Of a stretch of 64,000 bases of DNA, positions 35,185 through 44,585 are shown one piece after another. The stretch comes from Epilithonimonas caeni DSM 17710. GTDB taxonomy: Bacteria; Bacteroidota; Bacteroidia; Flavobacteriales; Weeksellaceae. The stretch spans positions 744,001-808,000 of the forward strand of contig NZ_AUFK01000009.1 of the NCBI RefSeq assembly GCF_000426465.1, in the 5' to 3' direction. The position numbers were made by a program, and so were the translations under genes. Position 1 is the stretch's first letter. Each line of letters begins with the position of its first letter. A model generated the notes under the pieces. The model saw nothing but the letters and a program-made list of their open reading frames with translations, did not search any database and was not told the DNA's origin.

Positions 35185-36705
35185 CTAGTCACCTTGATCT
35201 ACAAATGCCAATTCATCTGGGTTTTTTACTGGGTATTTTTCTGTAAAACATCCGAAACAATGATTTGGCGAACCTAAAATATCTATCAAATTATCGACGC
35301 TCAGAAATTCCAGACTGTCAACATCCAGATATTTTCTCAATTCTTCTTTGTTCATATTGGCAGAAATCAGGTCATCTTTTGTAGGCGTATCAATTCCTAA
35401 AAAGCAAGGTGCAATGATTGGTGGAGAAACGCTTCTGAAATGAATTTCCTTAACACCCGCATTTTTCAAAATCTTAACAAGACGTTTAGACGTTGTTCCC
35501 CTTACAATAGAATCATCAATAATCACGACCCTTTTATCCTTCATCTCGGAAATGATCGGATTGAGCTTTAGATTTACAAAATGCTCTCTCATCTCCTGAG
35601 ATGGAATAATAAACGAACGTCCAATGTACCGGTTCTTGATCAAAACCGGTCTAAAAGGAATGCCGGAAGCCTTAGAAAACCCGATCGCAGCCGGAACTCC
35701 AGAATCCGGAACTCCAATTACAATATCCGCCTCAACAGGTGCCTGTTCCCATATCTTCATTCCAGATTTCTCTCTTACTTCATGCACATTGATCCCTTCC
35801 AAGGTAGAATCCGGTCTTGCAAAATAAATATATTCGAACGCGCAGATTTTGTTTACACAATCATCTTTTACGAGATAAGACTGCAAACCATCTTCATTAT
35901 CACTCGTATAAACAATCTCGCCAGGAAGAATGTCGCGTACATATTGCGCTCCTACTCCATCCAAAGCACACGTCTCAGAAGCTACTACAAATGTATTTTC
36001 ATCAATTGCTCCTAGAACCAAAGGCCTGATTCCATTAAAATCACGGAAAGCAAAAAATTTGTTCCTTGTAATCCCAACAACAGAATAAGCACCTTCGATT
36101 TTTTCCATCGTTGCTTTGATCGCTCCTCTAAGTCCTAAATCCAAATTTTTCTGGATCAGTCTCAGAATAACTTCGGTATCAGAAGTCGCACGAAAAACAA
36201 CTCCCTCGTCCTCTAGTTCTTTTCTAAGTTGTTTTGCGTTGGTAAGATTCCCGTTGTGAGCTATGGAAAGTATGATCTGGTCATATTCATTCTTTGCAAA
36301 AAACGGCTGAAAATTATATTTCTTTTTGTCTCCTGCAGTTGTATATCTTGTGTGCCCTATAACGGTACTTCCCATATATTGCTGAGGCTCTTCAATCGTC
36401 TTGAAAACATCCAGGACCAAACCCTCATCTTTTACGGAAAGGATTTTCCCATTATTACCAACTGCAATTCCACAGGCTTCCTGCCCCCGGTGTTGTAAAG
36501 CAAAAAGCCCGAACTGAGACAAAGAAAATGTATCCAAATTCTCTGTAGAATGCAATCCGAAAACCCCGCATTCCTCTTCCATTTTATCAAAAGGATAAGC
36601 TCCTAACCCTTGTTTTGAAAGATGTTTGGTTTCCTCGAATTCCTGATAGCGGTTTTGGAAAGCATATTTTGGTAATGTGCTATATTTTTGAAATTCTAAA
36701 TCCAT
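35185..36705 (-). CDS. purF: Amidophosphoribosyltransferase
   Basis: First committed enzyme of purine synthesis: makes phosphoribosylamine from PRPP and glutamine. 506 residues. A ~42-residue leader (starting LEFQKYSTLPKYAFQ) precedes the N-terminal nucleophile Cys in EEECGVFGLHS, so processing is expected. Glutaminase domain: ALQHRGQEACGIA, GHTRYTTAGD, SIAHNGNLTN. The PRPP loop is VVIIDDSIVRGTTSKRL in the transferase domain. It is co-transcribed with purC, which lies 18 nt upstream. Confidence 0.97.
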   Translation of the reverse strand: MDLEFQKYSTLPKYAFQNRYQEFEETKHLSKQGLGAYPFDKMEEECGVFGLHSTENLDTFSLSQFGLFALQHRGQEACGIAVGNNGKILSVKDEGLVLDVFKTIEEPQQYMGSTVIGHTRYTTAGDKKKYNFQPFFAKNEYDQIILSIAHNGNLTNAKQLRKELEDEGVVFRATSDTEVILRLIQKNLDLGLRGAIKATMEKIEGAYSVVGITRNKFFAFRDFNGIRPLVLGAIDENTFVVASETCALDGVGAQYVRDILPGEIVYTSDNEDGLQSYLVKDDCVNKICAFEYIYFARPDSTLEGINVHEVREKSGMKIWEQAPVEADIVIGVPDSGVPAAIGFSKASGIPFRPVLIKNRYIGRSFIIPSQEMREHFVNLKLNPIISEMKDKRVVIIDDSIVRGTTSKRLVKILKNAGVKEIHFRSVSPPIIAPCFLGIDTPTKDDLISANMNKEELRKYLDVDSLEFLSVDNLIDILGSPNHCFGCFTEKYPVKNPDELAFVDQGD

Positions 36706-36723
36706 TTTAATTTTTCTCGGATT

Positions 36724-37446
36724 TTACTTTTCTAGAGCAGTTTGTAATCTGTCAAAAATCTCAACATAAGCTTCCGTGATCTCGCCCAAATCTCTTCGGA
36801 ATCTGTCTTTGTCAAGCTTCTTCATGGTATCTTTGTCCCAAAGCCTGCAGGTGTCCGGAGAAATCTCGTCCGCTAAAACAATTTTACCATCAGAGGTTTT
36901 TCCCAATTCGATTTTGAAATCGACAAGAATCACATTCATCTTATCAAACAAAGCAATCAAAAGGTCGTTGATCTTGCCTGTCAAAGCGTACATCTCCTTC
37001 AATTCTTCGAAAGTTGCTGCTCCTAAAAACACGGCGTGATAATCGTTGATCAACGGATCCCCTAACTCGTCTTTTTTGTAGCAGATATCGAAAATCGTAA
37101 CTGGAGATCTGGTGCCTTCTTCCACACCCAATCTCTGAGCCATACTTCCCGCAGCATAATTACGAACAACCATTTCTAATGGAATGATATCCACTTTTTT
37201 TACTAATTGTTCCCTGTCATCCAATTTCTCAATGAAGTGTGTCGGGATTCCGTTTTCGATAAGATATCCGAAAATAAGGGTAGAAATCGCATTGTTCAAT
37301 TCGCCTTTTCTATCGAATTGGCCACGCTTCTGTGCATTGAAAGCTGTAGCATCGTCTTTGTAACGAACAACGACTTCATCAGGGTTTTCGGTAGCGAAAA
37401 CCTGTTTAGCTTTACCTTCGTAAAGCATTTCTTTCTTTTGACTCAT
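36724..37446 (-). CDS. purC: SAICAR synthetase
   Basis: Phosphoribosylaminoimidazole-succinocarboxamide synthase, 240 residues, adding aspartate to CAIR in purine synthesis. Motifs: [84 protein letters not shown]. First gene of the purC-purF pair. The upstream gap to 37600 holds no other gene. Confidence 0.97.
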   Translation of the reverse strand: MSQKKEMLYEGKAKQVFATENPDEVVVRYKDDATAFNAQKRGQFDRKGELNNAISTLIFGYLIENGIPTHFIEKLDDREQLVKKVDIIPLEMVVRNYAAGSMAQRLGVEEGTRSPVTIFDICYKKDELGDPLINDYHAVFLGAATFEELKEMYALTGKINDLLIALFDKMNVILVDFKIELGKTSDGKIVLADEISPDTCRLWDKDTMKKLDKDRFRRDLGEITEAYVEIFDRLQTALEK

Positions 37447-37600
37447 AATGTTTCATTTTTTTAAAAGGAACTCGCGAATCACTTCGATTTCCAATTAAAC
37501 TTTTTACTGTTAGATTTATGTACAAATTTACGAAATTTTTACATTAAATTCGGTTTTGTAAATATTGGGTTCATAACGCATTATTGAAACGGAGAATCTT

Positions 37601-37683
37601 AGCAGCCCGACTTGAACGGAGCTCTTTTTCTTTTTTTAATAAAAAAAGAAAAAAGCGGGAGTGGAAGGCGAATCAAGCTGCCC
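37601..37683. repeat. Intergenic repeat, family B copy 2
   Basis: Begins AGCAGCCCGACTTGAACGGA and ends GGCGAATCAAGCTGCCC, with a T-run and A-run centre. It aligns in inverted orientation with the element at 34264-34373. Both copies lie between convergent or tandem genes. Confidence 0.6.
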
Positions 37684-37700
37684 AAATTATAAAACAAAAA

Positions 37701-37721
37701 AGTCTCTTAGGAAAAGAGACT
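37701..37721 (-). terminator. Intrinsic terminator of the endonuclease I gene
   Basis: AGTCTCTT pairs with AAGAGACT; on the minus strand TTTTTTGTTTT follows. Confidence 0.75.
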
Positions 37722-37744
37722 CTTGAAATATATTTTAATAAATT

Positions 37745-39604
37745 TTATTTTTTGATAAACTTGATGGATTGACCATCAATATTCAGAATGTAGGTATTCG
37801 GAAGTAATGAGTGAACATCAATTGATTTTTCGCTAATAAACGGATCGTAGATATTCTTTATCAATTTTCCGGAAAGATCGTAGATCTGTACAGATTTCGC
37901 TTTGGCAACATTACCCGTAACATTGATTCTGTCAACAACCGGATTTGGATAAATATTGAAATCAAGATTACGATTCACGATATCATTAACCGCCAAAACG
38001 CCCAGACCTTGACAATAATCTGAGACATAGGCTGTCCATTCGTTGATATCAAAAGTAGCTGTAGGATTGATGGCAGCCGGGTTTCTGTAAAGTGACTTGT
38101 TGGCATTTGTGTTATCCTGACCTTTAATTCCAACTGCATCTACAGTTCCGGATTTGTAAGAGAGGTCAACATAATTGTTTCCTGTAAAAGTAAGAGATGG
38201 TGCTGCCGTTACGAATTTTGCATTGGGGACATCGAAACAACTGAAATTAGCATTCGGATTAATAACCACGAAACTTTGATTGTTTTCTATCTCGCCTTCC
38301 AATTCAAATGGCTCTCCAAAATAATAAGCAGTTCCTTTGTATTGGATGTATAATTTGTAACCATTCAGGTTGACCTTATGCCCTGTCCTATTAGCTATTT
38401 CGAAAGCTTTATTATTTCCAGTCCCTTCAAGGTATTTGACTATCTGCAGGTCTTTTGCAAAAACGTCTGTTGCCAAAGTTGTAACATTCAAGGTGTTACT
38501 TTGAGGGCTTTCCAGATATGCATTGTCATAAGCTTTAACGGTAAAATTATAAGTTGTATCCGGGGTCAGGTGGTCTACAGAGAAAGAATTAGTTTTTGAA
38601 GTTCCAATCAAAACATCGTCCTGATAAATTTTATATCCTAAAACATCGGATTCCGTGTTTGCTTGCCAAGTTAAGTTTACGAAATATGCAGAATTTCTTT
38701 CCAATAAAAGAGAAGATGGAGCCGCTGGCGCAACATTGTCCGGAGTTTGATCCCAAATCAAATTAACCCATTCCGGGTGATCGATGAACGGATTCCTGTT
38801 TTTCTGAATATTGAAAACCGAATTATTCCTGTCAATCTCTCTTTGCGAAACAGGATCCAGCTGATGCCAATAGAGGAGCATCGCGATGTACCAATTCTCA
38901 TAAGCTTTTTCTTCCGTCCCATCCAAAGGATTTTGGTCTTTTGTAGGATCCGCAGCGTTTGTTGTATAATTGAAACTTCCTAATTTCCCCTCATACCTTA
39001 CAGCATAATATAATAATGACCTTGCAATATCACCTTTGAACTCATCAATTGGCTCAAAGACCCTTCCTGTATAAGTTGCATTTGGTGTTCCATTAGCGGC
39101 TTGTTTTGACCCATTGGTAAAATTATAATAAACAGTAGAACCTGCTTTTCCGTAAGGATAATTACTTCTCAACTGATTGATCCTTGCATCTGTAGGAATA
39201 ACAAAAAACAGATCCGAATACATGGGATAAGCACTATTAAAGGAACTTTGAGGCATCATATGCTCACGATTCCAACCCAGGCCTTCCGCATTGGCGCTCC
39301 CGATTATATTATTTAATGTATAATGATAAGCTGTAGTCCCGGTTGGGTTATTAGAATAAATATCCAGCAAATAGATTGTATTACTGGCATCGTAATCATA
39401 ATATTTATCAATATCCGTCTGCCCATACAACGTTTTCAAATCTTCATAATTCCAATTGTATGTTTTTGTCGAAATAATATCATGCAGCTTGGTCTTCAGC
39501 ATATAACCTGTCAAATTCTCTGTCCCGGAATAATATCCTTCCGGAGCCTGAGCAGATATGAAAGCGGGGAAAACAGCAAACGCAAATAAGTATTTTTTCA
39601 GCAT
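37745..39604 (-). CDS. Secreted endonuclease I family nuclease, T9SS substrate
   Basis: A 619-residue secreted protein with a signal peptide (MLKKYLFAFAVFPAFISAQ). Residues 20 to about 280 are an EndA/endonuclease I domain (YDYDASNTIYLLDIYS, NREHMMPQSSF with the catalytic His, SDLFFVIPTDARINQLRSNYPYG). A fibronectin type III domain follows at about 295-380 (APSSLLLERNSAYFVNLTWQANTESDVLGYKIY), then a lamin-tail-like domain. The C-terminal ~75 residues (NFDFNIYPNPVVDRINVTGN-like block through SIKFIKK) are a type A T9SS sorting domain. Likely function: degrading extracellular DNA or RNA for nutrients. Confidence 0.92.
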   Translation of the reverse strand: MLKKYLFAFAVFPAFISAQAPEGYYSGTENLTGYMLKTKLHDIISTKTYNWNYEDLKTLYGQTDIDKYYDYDASNTIYLLDIYSNNPTGTTAYHYTLNNIIGSANAEGLGWNREHMMPQSSFNSAYPMYSDLFFVIPTDARINQLRSNYPYGKAGSTVYYNFTNGSKQAANGTPNATYTGRVFEPIDEFKGDIARSLLYYAVRYEGKLGSFNYTTNAADPTKDQNPLDGTEEKAYENWYIAMLLYWHQLDPVSQREIDRNNSVFNIQKNRNPFIDHPEWVNLIWDQTPDNVAPAAPSSLLLERNSAYFVNLTWQANTESDVLGYKIYQDDVLIGTSKTNSFSVDHLTPDTTYNFTVKAYDNAYLESPQSNTLNVTTLATDVFAKDLQIVKYLEGTGNNKAFEIANRTGHKVNLNGYKLYIQYKGTAYYFGEPFELEGEIENNQSFVVINPNANFSCFDVPNAKFVTAAPSLTFTGNNYVDLSYKSGTVDAVGIKGQDNTNANKSLYRNPAAINPTATFDINEWTAYVSDYCQGLGVLAVNDIVNRNLDFNIYPNPVVDRINVTGNVAKAKSVQIYDLSGKLIKNIYDPFISEKSIDVHSLLPNTYILNIDGQSIKFIKK

Positions 39605-39712
39605 ATCGATATTTTTAAATACGGATTATAAAAATATCATTTTTTTACAAGACTCTCTTTATTTTTTTGAATTTGAATATTAATAATTATTTACAAATTG
39701 TTTCAAAATAAA

Positions 39713-39736
39713 AAATCCCCTTTAAAAAGGGGATTT
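39713..39736. terminator. Intrinsic terminator of the DUF349 gene
   Basis: AAATCCCC pairs with GGGGATTT around TTTAAAAA; on the minus strand a T-run follows. It ends the DUF349 transcript. Confidence 0.75.
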
Positions 39737-39760
39737 GCATATTATATTTAATCGTTAAAA

Positions 39761-41641
39761 TTATTCTCCGGCAATAATATTATGAAGTGTGACCTTCAAA
39801 CTTTCAAGTTGCTTTTTTTTACCGTCCAATTTATCGTAAGTATCTTTCAAAAGAGGATTTTCTCTACTTGGCGAATTGAAGAACGCCAAATTATTTTCCA
39901 GTTGGACAACTTCTGCTTCTAAGTCGGTAATTTGATTTTTTATTTTTCTTGCTTTATCGGTTAATTGACTCTCGGACAGGTTTTCCTCTTTCAAATCGAA
40001 CTCATTGATTTTATTGAGTTTCAATTTCTCTCTAAGTGTTTTATTGAATTCCGTATTGATCGACAATTTATCTTTCGGTACCTTCCCGATTGCATTCCAT
40101 GCATTTTTGATGTTTTCTATCTTTTCAACAGAACCTTCTTCGTCCGTTAAAGCTTTTAACTCATCAAGAAGCGCTTTTTTATTCTTATAATTCTCTTTCC
40201 AGTTATCACCTGCGGCATTATTCTTTTCTCTATAATTTTTAAAGAAGGTATTACAAGCATCACGAAAATCATCCCAAACTTTATTAGCCTGACTTCTAGG
40301 AACATGTCCAATTTTCTTCCAATCTTCCTGTAATTTTTTGAAAAGCGGAACCACAATATCCCAATCCTCAGAATTCATATTATCCTGAGCGGTCTTTATC
40401 AGGGCTAATTTTTCTTCTAAATTATGAACTTGAGAACCCTTGAGATTTTTATAAAAATCATTTTTAGCGGTATTGAAATCTCTCAGAGCCTGTTTGAAAT
40501 CTGTCCAATTCTGATTGGACAATTTTTTGGGAACAGGTCCCAATTTCAAGAATTCTGTACGCAGGTCCTCCACTCTCTTTATAGCTTGCTGCCAAAACGA
40601 ATGATTGATATTTTGTGGTGCTGCCAAGGTTTTAAGTTCCTCGATGATCTTATTTTTTTTATCAAGGTTCTCCTGTTGTTCAGATTCTAAAACTGCGATC
40701 AGTTCAGATTTTCTTTCGTGGATCTTGTTAGAGATCTCTTTGAACTCATCCCAGGTTTTTTCACGGAATTCTTCTGCAACAGGTTCTGCTTCTTCTTTCC
40801 AAAGTTTGTGCAGATATTGTAATTCATTCAATGCCTTTTGAACCACTTTTTCGTCCAATAATTCTTTTGCTCTTTGAATGATATGCTGTCTCTTTTCAAG
40901 GTTATGGGCAAATTCCTGCTCAAGGTATTCCTTGTTAAGGTCCAACATCTCATTGAACATTTTCAGGTGATGGAAATAGTTGTTATTCAGGTTTTTGAAT
41001 TCAGATTTTGCAACCTGGCCGGCATTTCCCCAAGCCTCTTTTACTTCTCTGATCGATTTGAAAAGATTGACACCCGGCTCAGAACTGGTGTAAAGATTTT
41101 TCAGTCTTTCGATAATGGATAATCTTTCTTCCAGATTCTTCTGATGGTCAGCTTCCTGCGCTTTATGGAATTTGTCAAGTTTCTCTTTGTAAATATTTAC
41201 CAATGCGGACAACCTGGAGGCTTGTGGATGGTGGAATTCGAAATGTTCTTCCGGATTACCTTGTTCAAGATATTCATGCTTTTTCTCCTCAACTTCGTCC
41301 GCCAATTTATGATTAGCATGGTCTCTGAGCGCATTGAATTTTTTCGAAAAAGAAAATGCATCGTCTTTGTTCACGATAGTCTCCATTTCATTCAAAGTTT
41401 CTTTCAAAGAAAAATTGGAATAGTTTTCTTCAGCAAGTTCGATTTCCTGATGTTCAGTTTCTGTTTCCAAATTTTCTTCTTTAGTAATTTCTTTTTCAGA
41501 AAGATTAACATCAGGGTCAGAATTTGGAGTTTCAGTTTCCGAAACTTCTCCTGCAGTCACTTCTTCTACTGATTGATTTTCAGAAGGATTGACTTCAGAA
41601 TTAAGTTTTTCATTTTCAGGATTTTCGTTTTCAATACTCAT
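39761..41641 (-). CDS. DUF349 repeat protein
   Basis: A 626-residue, highly charged, helical cytosolic protein. The first ~80 residues are Glu/Asn/Ser-rich and probably disordered. From about 190 on there are about five DUF349 units of roughly 70 residues with repeated W..A..KV..LR-like patterns, for example SEPGVNLFKSIREVKEAWGNAGQV, AAPQNINHSFWQQAIKRVEDLRTEF, NSEDWDIVVPLFKKLQEDWKKIGHVPR and SVEKIENIKNAWNAIGKVPK. The C-terminal 70 residues form a coiled coil. The role of DUF349 proteins is unclear. Confidence 0.9.
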   Translation of the reverse strand: MSIENENPENEKLNSEVNPSENQSVEEVTAGEVSETETPNSDPDVNLSEKEITKEENLETETEHQEIELAEENYSNFSLKETLNEMETIVNKDDAFSFSKKFNALRDHANHKLADEVEEKKHEYLEQGNPEEHFEFHHPQASRLSALVNIYKEKLDKFHKAQEADHQKNLEERLSIIERLKNLYTSSEPGVNLFKSIREVKEAWGNAGQVAKSEFKNLNNNYFHHLKMFNEMLDLNKEYLEQEFAHNLEKRQHIIQRAKELLDEKVVQKALNELQYLHKLWKEEAEPVAEEFREKTWDEFKEISNKIHERKSELIAVLESEQQENLDKKNKIIEELKTLAAPQNINHSFWQQAIKRVEDLRTEFLKLGPVPKKLSNQNWTDFKQALRDFNTAKNDFYKNLKGSQVHNLEEKLALIKTAQDNMNSEDWDIVVPLFKKLQEDWKKIGHVPRSQANKVWDDFRDACNTFFKNYREKNNAAGDNWKENYKNKKALLDELKALTDEEGSVEKIENIKNAWNAIGKVPKDKLSINTEFNKTLREKLKLNKINEFDLKEENLSESQLTDKARKIKNQITDLEAEVVQLENNLAFFNSPSRENPLLKDTYDKLDGKKKQLESLKVTLHNIIAGE

Positions 41642-41791
41642 AACAAGGCAAATTAATTGACAAAAACAACTTTTAAATGCACTAAATTAACTGTTTTTTA
41701 CAGAAAACACCAAATGTAAATACTAATTTTCTAAAAAAAACATTAAATATCTACCAAGATTCTTAGATAACATTTAAAAATCAATAATTAC

Positions 41792-41822
41792 TTGACAAAG
41801 GCTTTCTGATATCGTATCTTTG
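41792..41822 (+). promoter_or_regulatory. Promoter of queA
   Basis: TTGACA (41792) and TATCTTTG (41815-41822), 20 nt apart, are an almost perfect Bacteroidota promoter. Start near 41829. Confidence 0.75.
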
Positions 41823-41842
41823 CACCTCTAAAAAATTAACCC

Positions 41843-41859
41843 AGCGGGCTTTGCTCGTT
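41843..41859 (+). promoter_or_regulatory. Hairpin in the queA leader
   Basis: AGCGGGC pairs with GCTCGTT around TTT (two wobbles), followed by seven A; it lies in the 55-nt leader between promoter and ATG. It could affect translation of queA; no known riboswitch class is recognised. Confidence 0.35.
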
Positions 41860-41883
41860 AAAAAAATAAAATCCGTAAATTTT

Positions 41884-42933
41884 ATGAAAACATCTGATTT
41901 TAATTTCGATCTTCCAGCAGAATTATTAGCTGAACATCCGTCGGAAAACCGTGACGAGGCAAGATTGATGGTCCTTAACAGAAAAACAGAGACCATCGAA
42001 CACCGTCTTTTCAAAGATGTCATTGATTATTTTGATGAGAAAGATCTTTTTATTTTCAATAATACCAAAGTTTTTCCTGCAAGATTATTTGGCAACAAAG
42101 AAAAAACCGGCGCAAAGATCGAGGTTTTCTTATTAAGAGAGCTAGATGCTGAAACTCGTGTCTGGGATGTTCTTGTAGATCCCGCAAGAAAAATAAGAAT
42201 CGGTAACAAATTATTCTTCACAGAAGACGAATCCTTGGTTGCAGAAGTTATCGACAATACCACATCCAGAGGAAGAACGCTTAGATTCTTGTTCGATGGT
42301 TCTTACGAGGAGTTTCGTGCAAAATTGACAGAACTTGGAGAAACTCCGCTTCCAAAATATATCAAAAGAGATGTTGAGCCAGAAGATGCAGAGAGATACC
42401 AGACAATCTATGCGAAAGTAGAGGGTGCTGTTGCAGCACCAACTGCAGGTCTTCACTTCTCAAAACATTTGATGAAGAGATTGGAGATCAAAGGAATCGA
42501 TTTTGCAGAGATCACGCTTCACGTTGGTTTGGGAACTTTCAACCCGATTGAGGTTGAAGATCTTTCCAAGCATAAAATGGAATCAGAGGAAGCTATCATC
42601 GATGAGAAAAATGCAGAGATCATCAATAGAGCTGTAGAAGAAGGCCGCAGAGTTTGCGCAGTTGGCACAACCACAATGAGAGCTTTGGAAACGTCTGTTT
42701 CTTCTAACAAAAAGATCTCAGCTTACAGAGGATGGACCAACAAATTCATCTATCCGCCTCACGAATTTGGTGTTGCCAATGCAATGATCACCAACTTCCA
42801 TACGCCTAAATCTACTCTGATCATGATGATCGCCGCTTTTGCCAACAAAGATTTCATCATGAGAGCTTACGAGGAGGCCATCAAAGAAAAATACAAATTC
42901 TATTCTTATGGAGACGCGATGCTGATCCTTTAA
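41884..42933 (+). CDS. queA: tRNA preQ1 ribosyltransferase-isomerase
   Basis: S-adenosylmethionine:tRNA ribosyltransferase-isomerase, which adds the epoxy-cyclopentanediol precursor during queuosine modification of tRNA. 349 residues from the ATG at 41884 ([31 protein letters not shown]). Motifs: [64 protein letters not shown] and [20 protein letters not shown] frame extension to 41851 exists but is unlike the family. Promoter upstream, terminator downstream. Confidence 0.97.
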   Translation: MKTSDFNFDLPAELLAEHPSENRDEARLMVLNRKTETIEHRLFKDVIDYFDEKDLFIFNNTKVFPARLFGNKEKTGAKIEVFLLRELDAETRVWDVLVDPARKIRIGNKLFFTEDESLVAEVIDNTTSRGRTLRFLFDGSYEEFRAKLTELGETPLPKYIKRDVEPEDAERYQTIYAKVEGAVAAPTAGLHFSKHLMKRLEIKGIDFAEITLHVGLGTFNPIEVEDLSKHKMESEEAIIDEKNAEIINRAVEEGRRVCAVGTTTMRALETSVSSNKKISAYRGWTNKFIYPPHEFGVANAMITNFHTPKSTLIMMIAAFANKDFIMRAYEEAIKEKYKFYSYGDAMLIL

Positions 42934-42957
42934 GAAATCAAGATCTTAAAAAATAGA

Positions 42958-42982
42958 ATGCTCAACTTTAACGGTTGAGCAT
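42958..42982 (+). terminator. Intrinsic terminator of queA
   Basis: ATGCTCAAC pairs with GTTGAGCAT, followed by T7. Confidence 0.8.
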
Positions 42983-43017
42983 TTTTTTATGTCTCGCAAA
43001 TTAATTAATTTCATCAG

Positions 43018-43878
43018 ATGAAAATACTTCAGCTCTTAGCAATATTATCGATCGGGCTTTCCTGTTCGCAAACTCAGGAAAATTTTTCCATCATCAGTTC
43101 TTTACCAAAAAAAATAAAAGAAGCTTCGGCTTGTGAAATTTCTAAAGCTTCACCACTGATCTGGACAATTGAGGACAATCATAATCACAATGTTCTTTTT
43201 GGATTCAATGAGAAGGGAGAATTAATCAGGCAAATTACCATCTCCAATGTTGAAAATAATGACTGGGAAGATTTGACTTCTGATGATGAATGGAATATCT
43301 ACATCGGCGATTTTGGAAATAATGATAATGACAGGCAAAACTTAGCCATTTATAAGATCAATGCTTCAGATTTGAATAAAGATGAAGCTAAAGCAGAATC
43401 AATTGCTCAGTTCTATTATCCCGAACAAACCGAATTTCCTCCAAAAAAGAAAGACCGCATCTTTGATGTGGAATCATTCTTTATTCATAACAACAAGTTC
43501 TATCTTTTCACAAAAAACAGAAGTTCTAAGTTTGATGGAACAACGTTTCTTTACGAAGTTGACAATAATTCGGCTCAAAAATTACCTGCCAAGAAAATCG
43601 GAAGTTTTGTGACTTGTGAACAATTCAATCATTGTGCAGTGACAAGCGCAGACATCAGCCCAAATAAAGATAAAGTCGCAATTTTAAGTTCCGATAAAGT
43701 TTGGATTTTCACCAATTGGAAAGGGAATAATTTCTTCTCCGGAAATGTTGAAAAAATTGAACTGAATCATCACACTCAGAAAGAAGGATTATGTTTCAAA
43801 GATGAAAACACCATTCTAATGACTGACGAAGGTGACAAAAAAATCACAGGAAATCTTTATCAATTGAAGTTGAAATAA
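43018..43878 (+). CDS. Lipoprotein, beta-propeller-like, paralogue of 62197-63078
   Basis: A 286-residue protein with a lipoprotein signal (MKILQLLAILSIGLSC; lipidated Cys16). Repeated-strand segments (WTIEDNHNHNVLFGFNEKGELI, WNIYIGDFGNNDNDRQNLAIYKI, FYYPEQTEFPPKKKDRIFDVESFFI, FYLFTKNR, KEGLCFKDENTILMTDE) suggest a beta-propeller like those of esterase-like/SdiA-type domains. It closely resembles the protein encoded at 62197-63078 in order and spacing of these blocks. Probably anchored to the periplasmic or cell-surface membrane; function unknown. Confidence 0.85.
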   Translation: MKILQLLAILSIGLSCSQTQENFSIISSLPKKIKEASACEISKASPLIWTIEDNHNHNVLFGFNEKGELIRQITISNVENNDWEDLTSDDEWNIYIGDFGNNDNDRQNLAIYKINASDLNKDEAKAESIAQFYYPEQTEFPPKKKDRIFDVESFFIHNNKFYLFTKNRSSKFDGTTFLYEVDNNSAQKLPAKKIGSFVTCEQFNHCAVTSADISPNKDKVAILSSDKVWIFTNWKGNNFFSGNVEKIELNHHTQKEGLCFKDENTILMTDEGDKKITGNLYQLKLK

Positions 43879-43883
43879 TTCAA

Positions 43884-44585
43884 TCAGAATAATCTGGAAG
43901 CGGAAAATTTCGTCACAAAATCCTCAAATTCTTTCTTATGACTTCTACCTACAGGAAGGTTGTATTTATTCAATATAATTTCATTATTATTGAATGCAGT
44001 CACATATTTTGAATTGATTAAAAAAGACCTGTGAATCCTTACAAAGCCTTTGTTAGAAAGTGAGTTTTCTAAATCAGTGATTTTATTTTTAGTAACGATT
44101 TTTTCTTCGTTTTCTAAAATGATTTTCACATCATTTCCTTGGCTTTCAAAATAAAGAATGTCAGATAAAATGATTTTCCTATTCAATCCATCAGATTTGA
44201 CAATAATGAAATCTTCAAATTGTTCATCAGAAGGAATATTTCTCAACACACGCTCTACAGATTTGAAAAATCTCTCGAATGTAATTGGTTTCAGAATATA
44301 ATCAACCGCTTCTAATTCAAATCCTTCTATGGCAAATTCGCGGTAAGCTGTTGTGAAAATGGTTTTAGGTTTTCGATTTAGGGATTTCAGAAATTCGATT
44401 CCATTAAGATTGGGCATTTCAATATCGAGAAACATTAGGTCAACAGGTTTTGTCTGCAATATTTGATAAGCTTCGATCGCGTTTTTTGCAGTTGCAATCA
44501 GTTTCAGAGAATCAATCTTTGAAATATGATTTTCCAAAAGCTTTACAGCCAGAGGTTCGTCATCAATTATAATACAATTTATCAT
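43884..44585 (-). CDS. LytTR-type response regulator
   Basis: A 233-residue two-component response regulator. Receiver domain 1 to about 120 (IIIDDEPLAVKLLENHISK, phospho-Asp in LMFLDIEMPNLNG, TTAYREFAIEGFELEAVDYILKP). LytTR DNA-binding domain from about 135 (FIIVKSDGLNRKIILSDILYFESQGNDVKIIL, RIHRSFLINSKYVTAFNNNEIIL, PVGRSHKKEF). Its ATG overlaps the stop of the histidine kinase gene (ATGA). The regulated genes are not visible. Confidence 0.95.
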   Translation of the reverse strand: MINCIIIDDEPLAVKLLENHISKIDSLKLIATAKNAIEAYQILQTKPVDLMFLDIEMPNLNGIEFLKSLNRKPKTIFTTAYREFAIEGFELEAVDYILKPITFERFFKSVERVLRNIPSDEQFEDFIIVKSDGLNRKIILSDILYFESQGNDVKIILENEEKIVTKNKITDLENSLSNKGFVRIHRSFLINSKYVTAFNNNEIILNKYNLPVGRSHKKEFEDFVTKFSASRLF

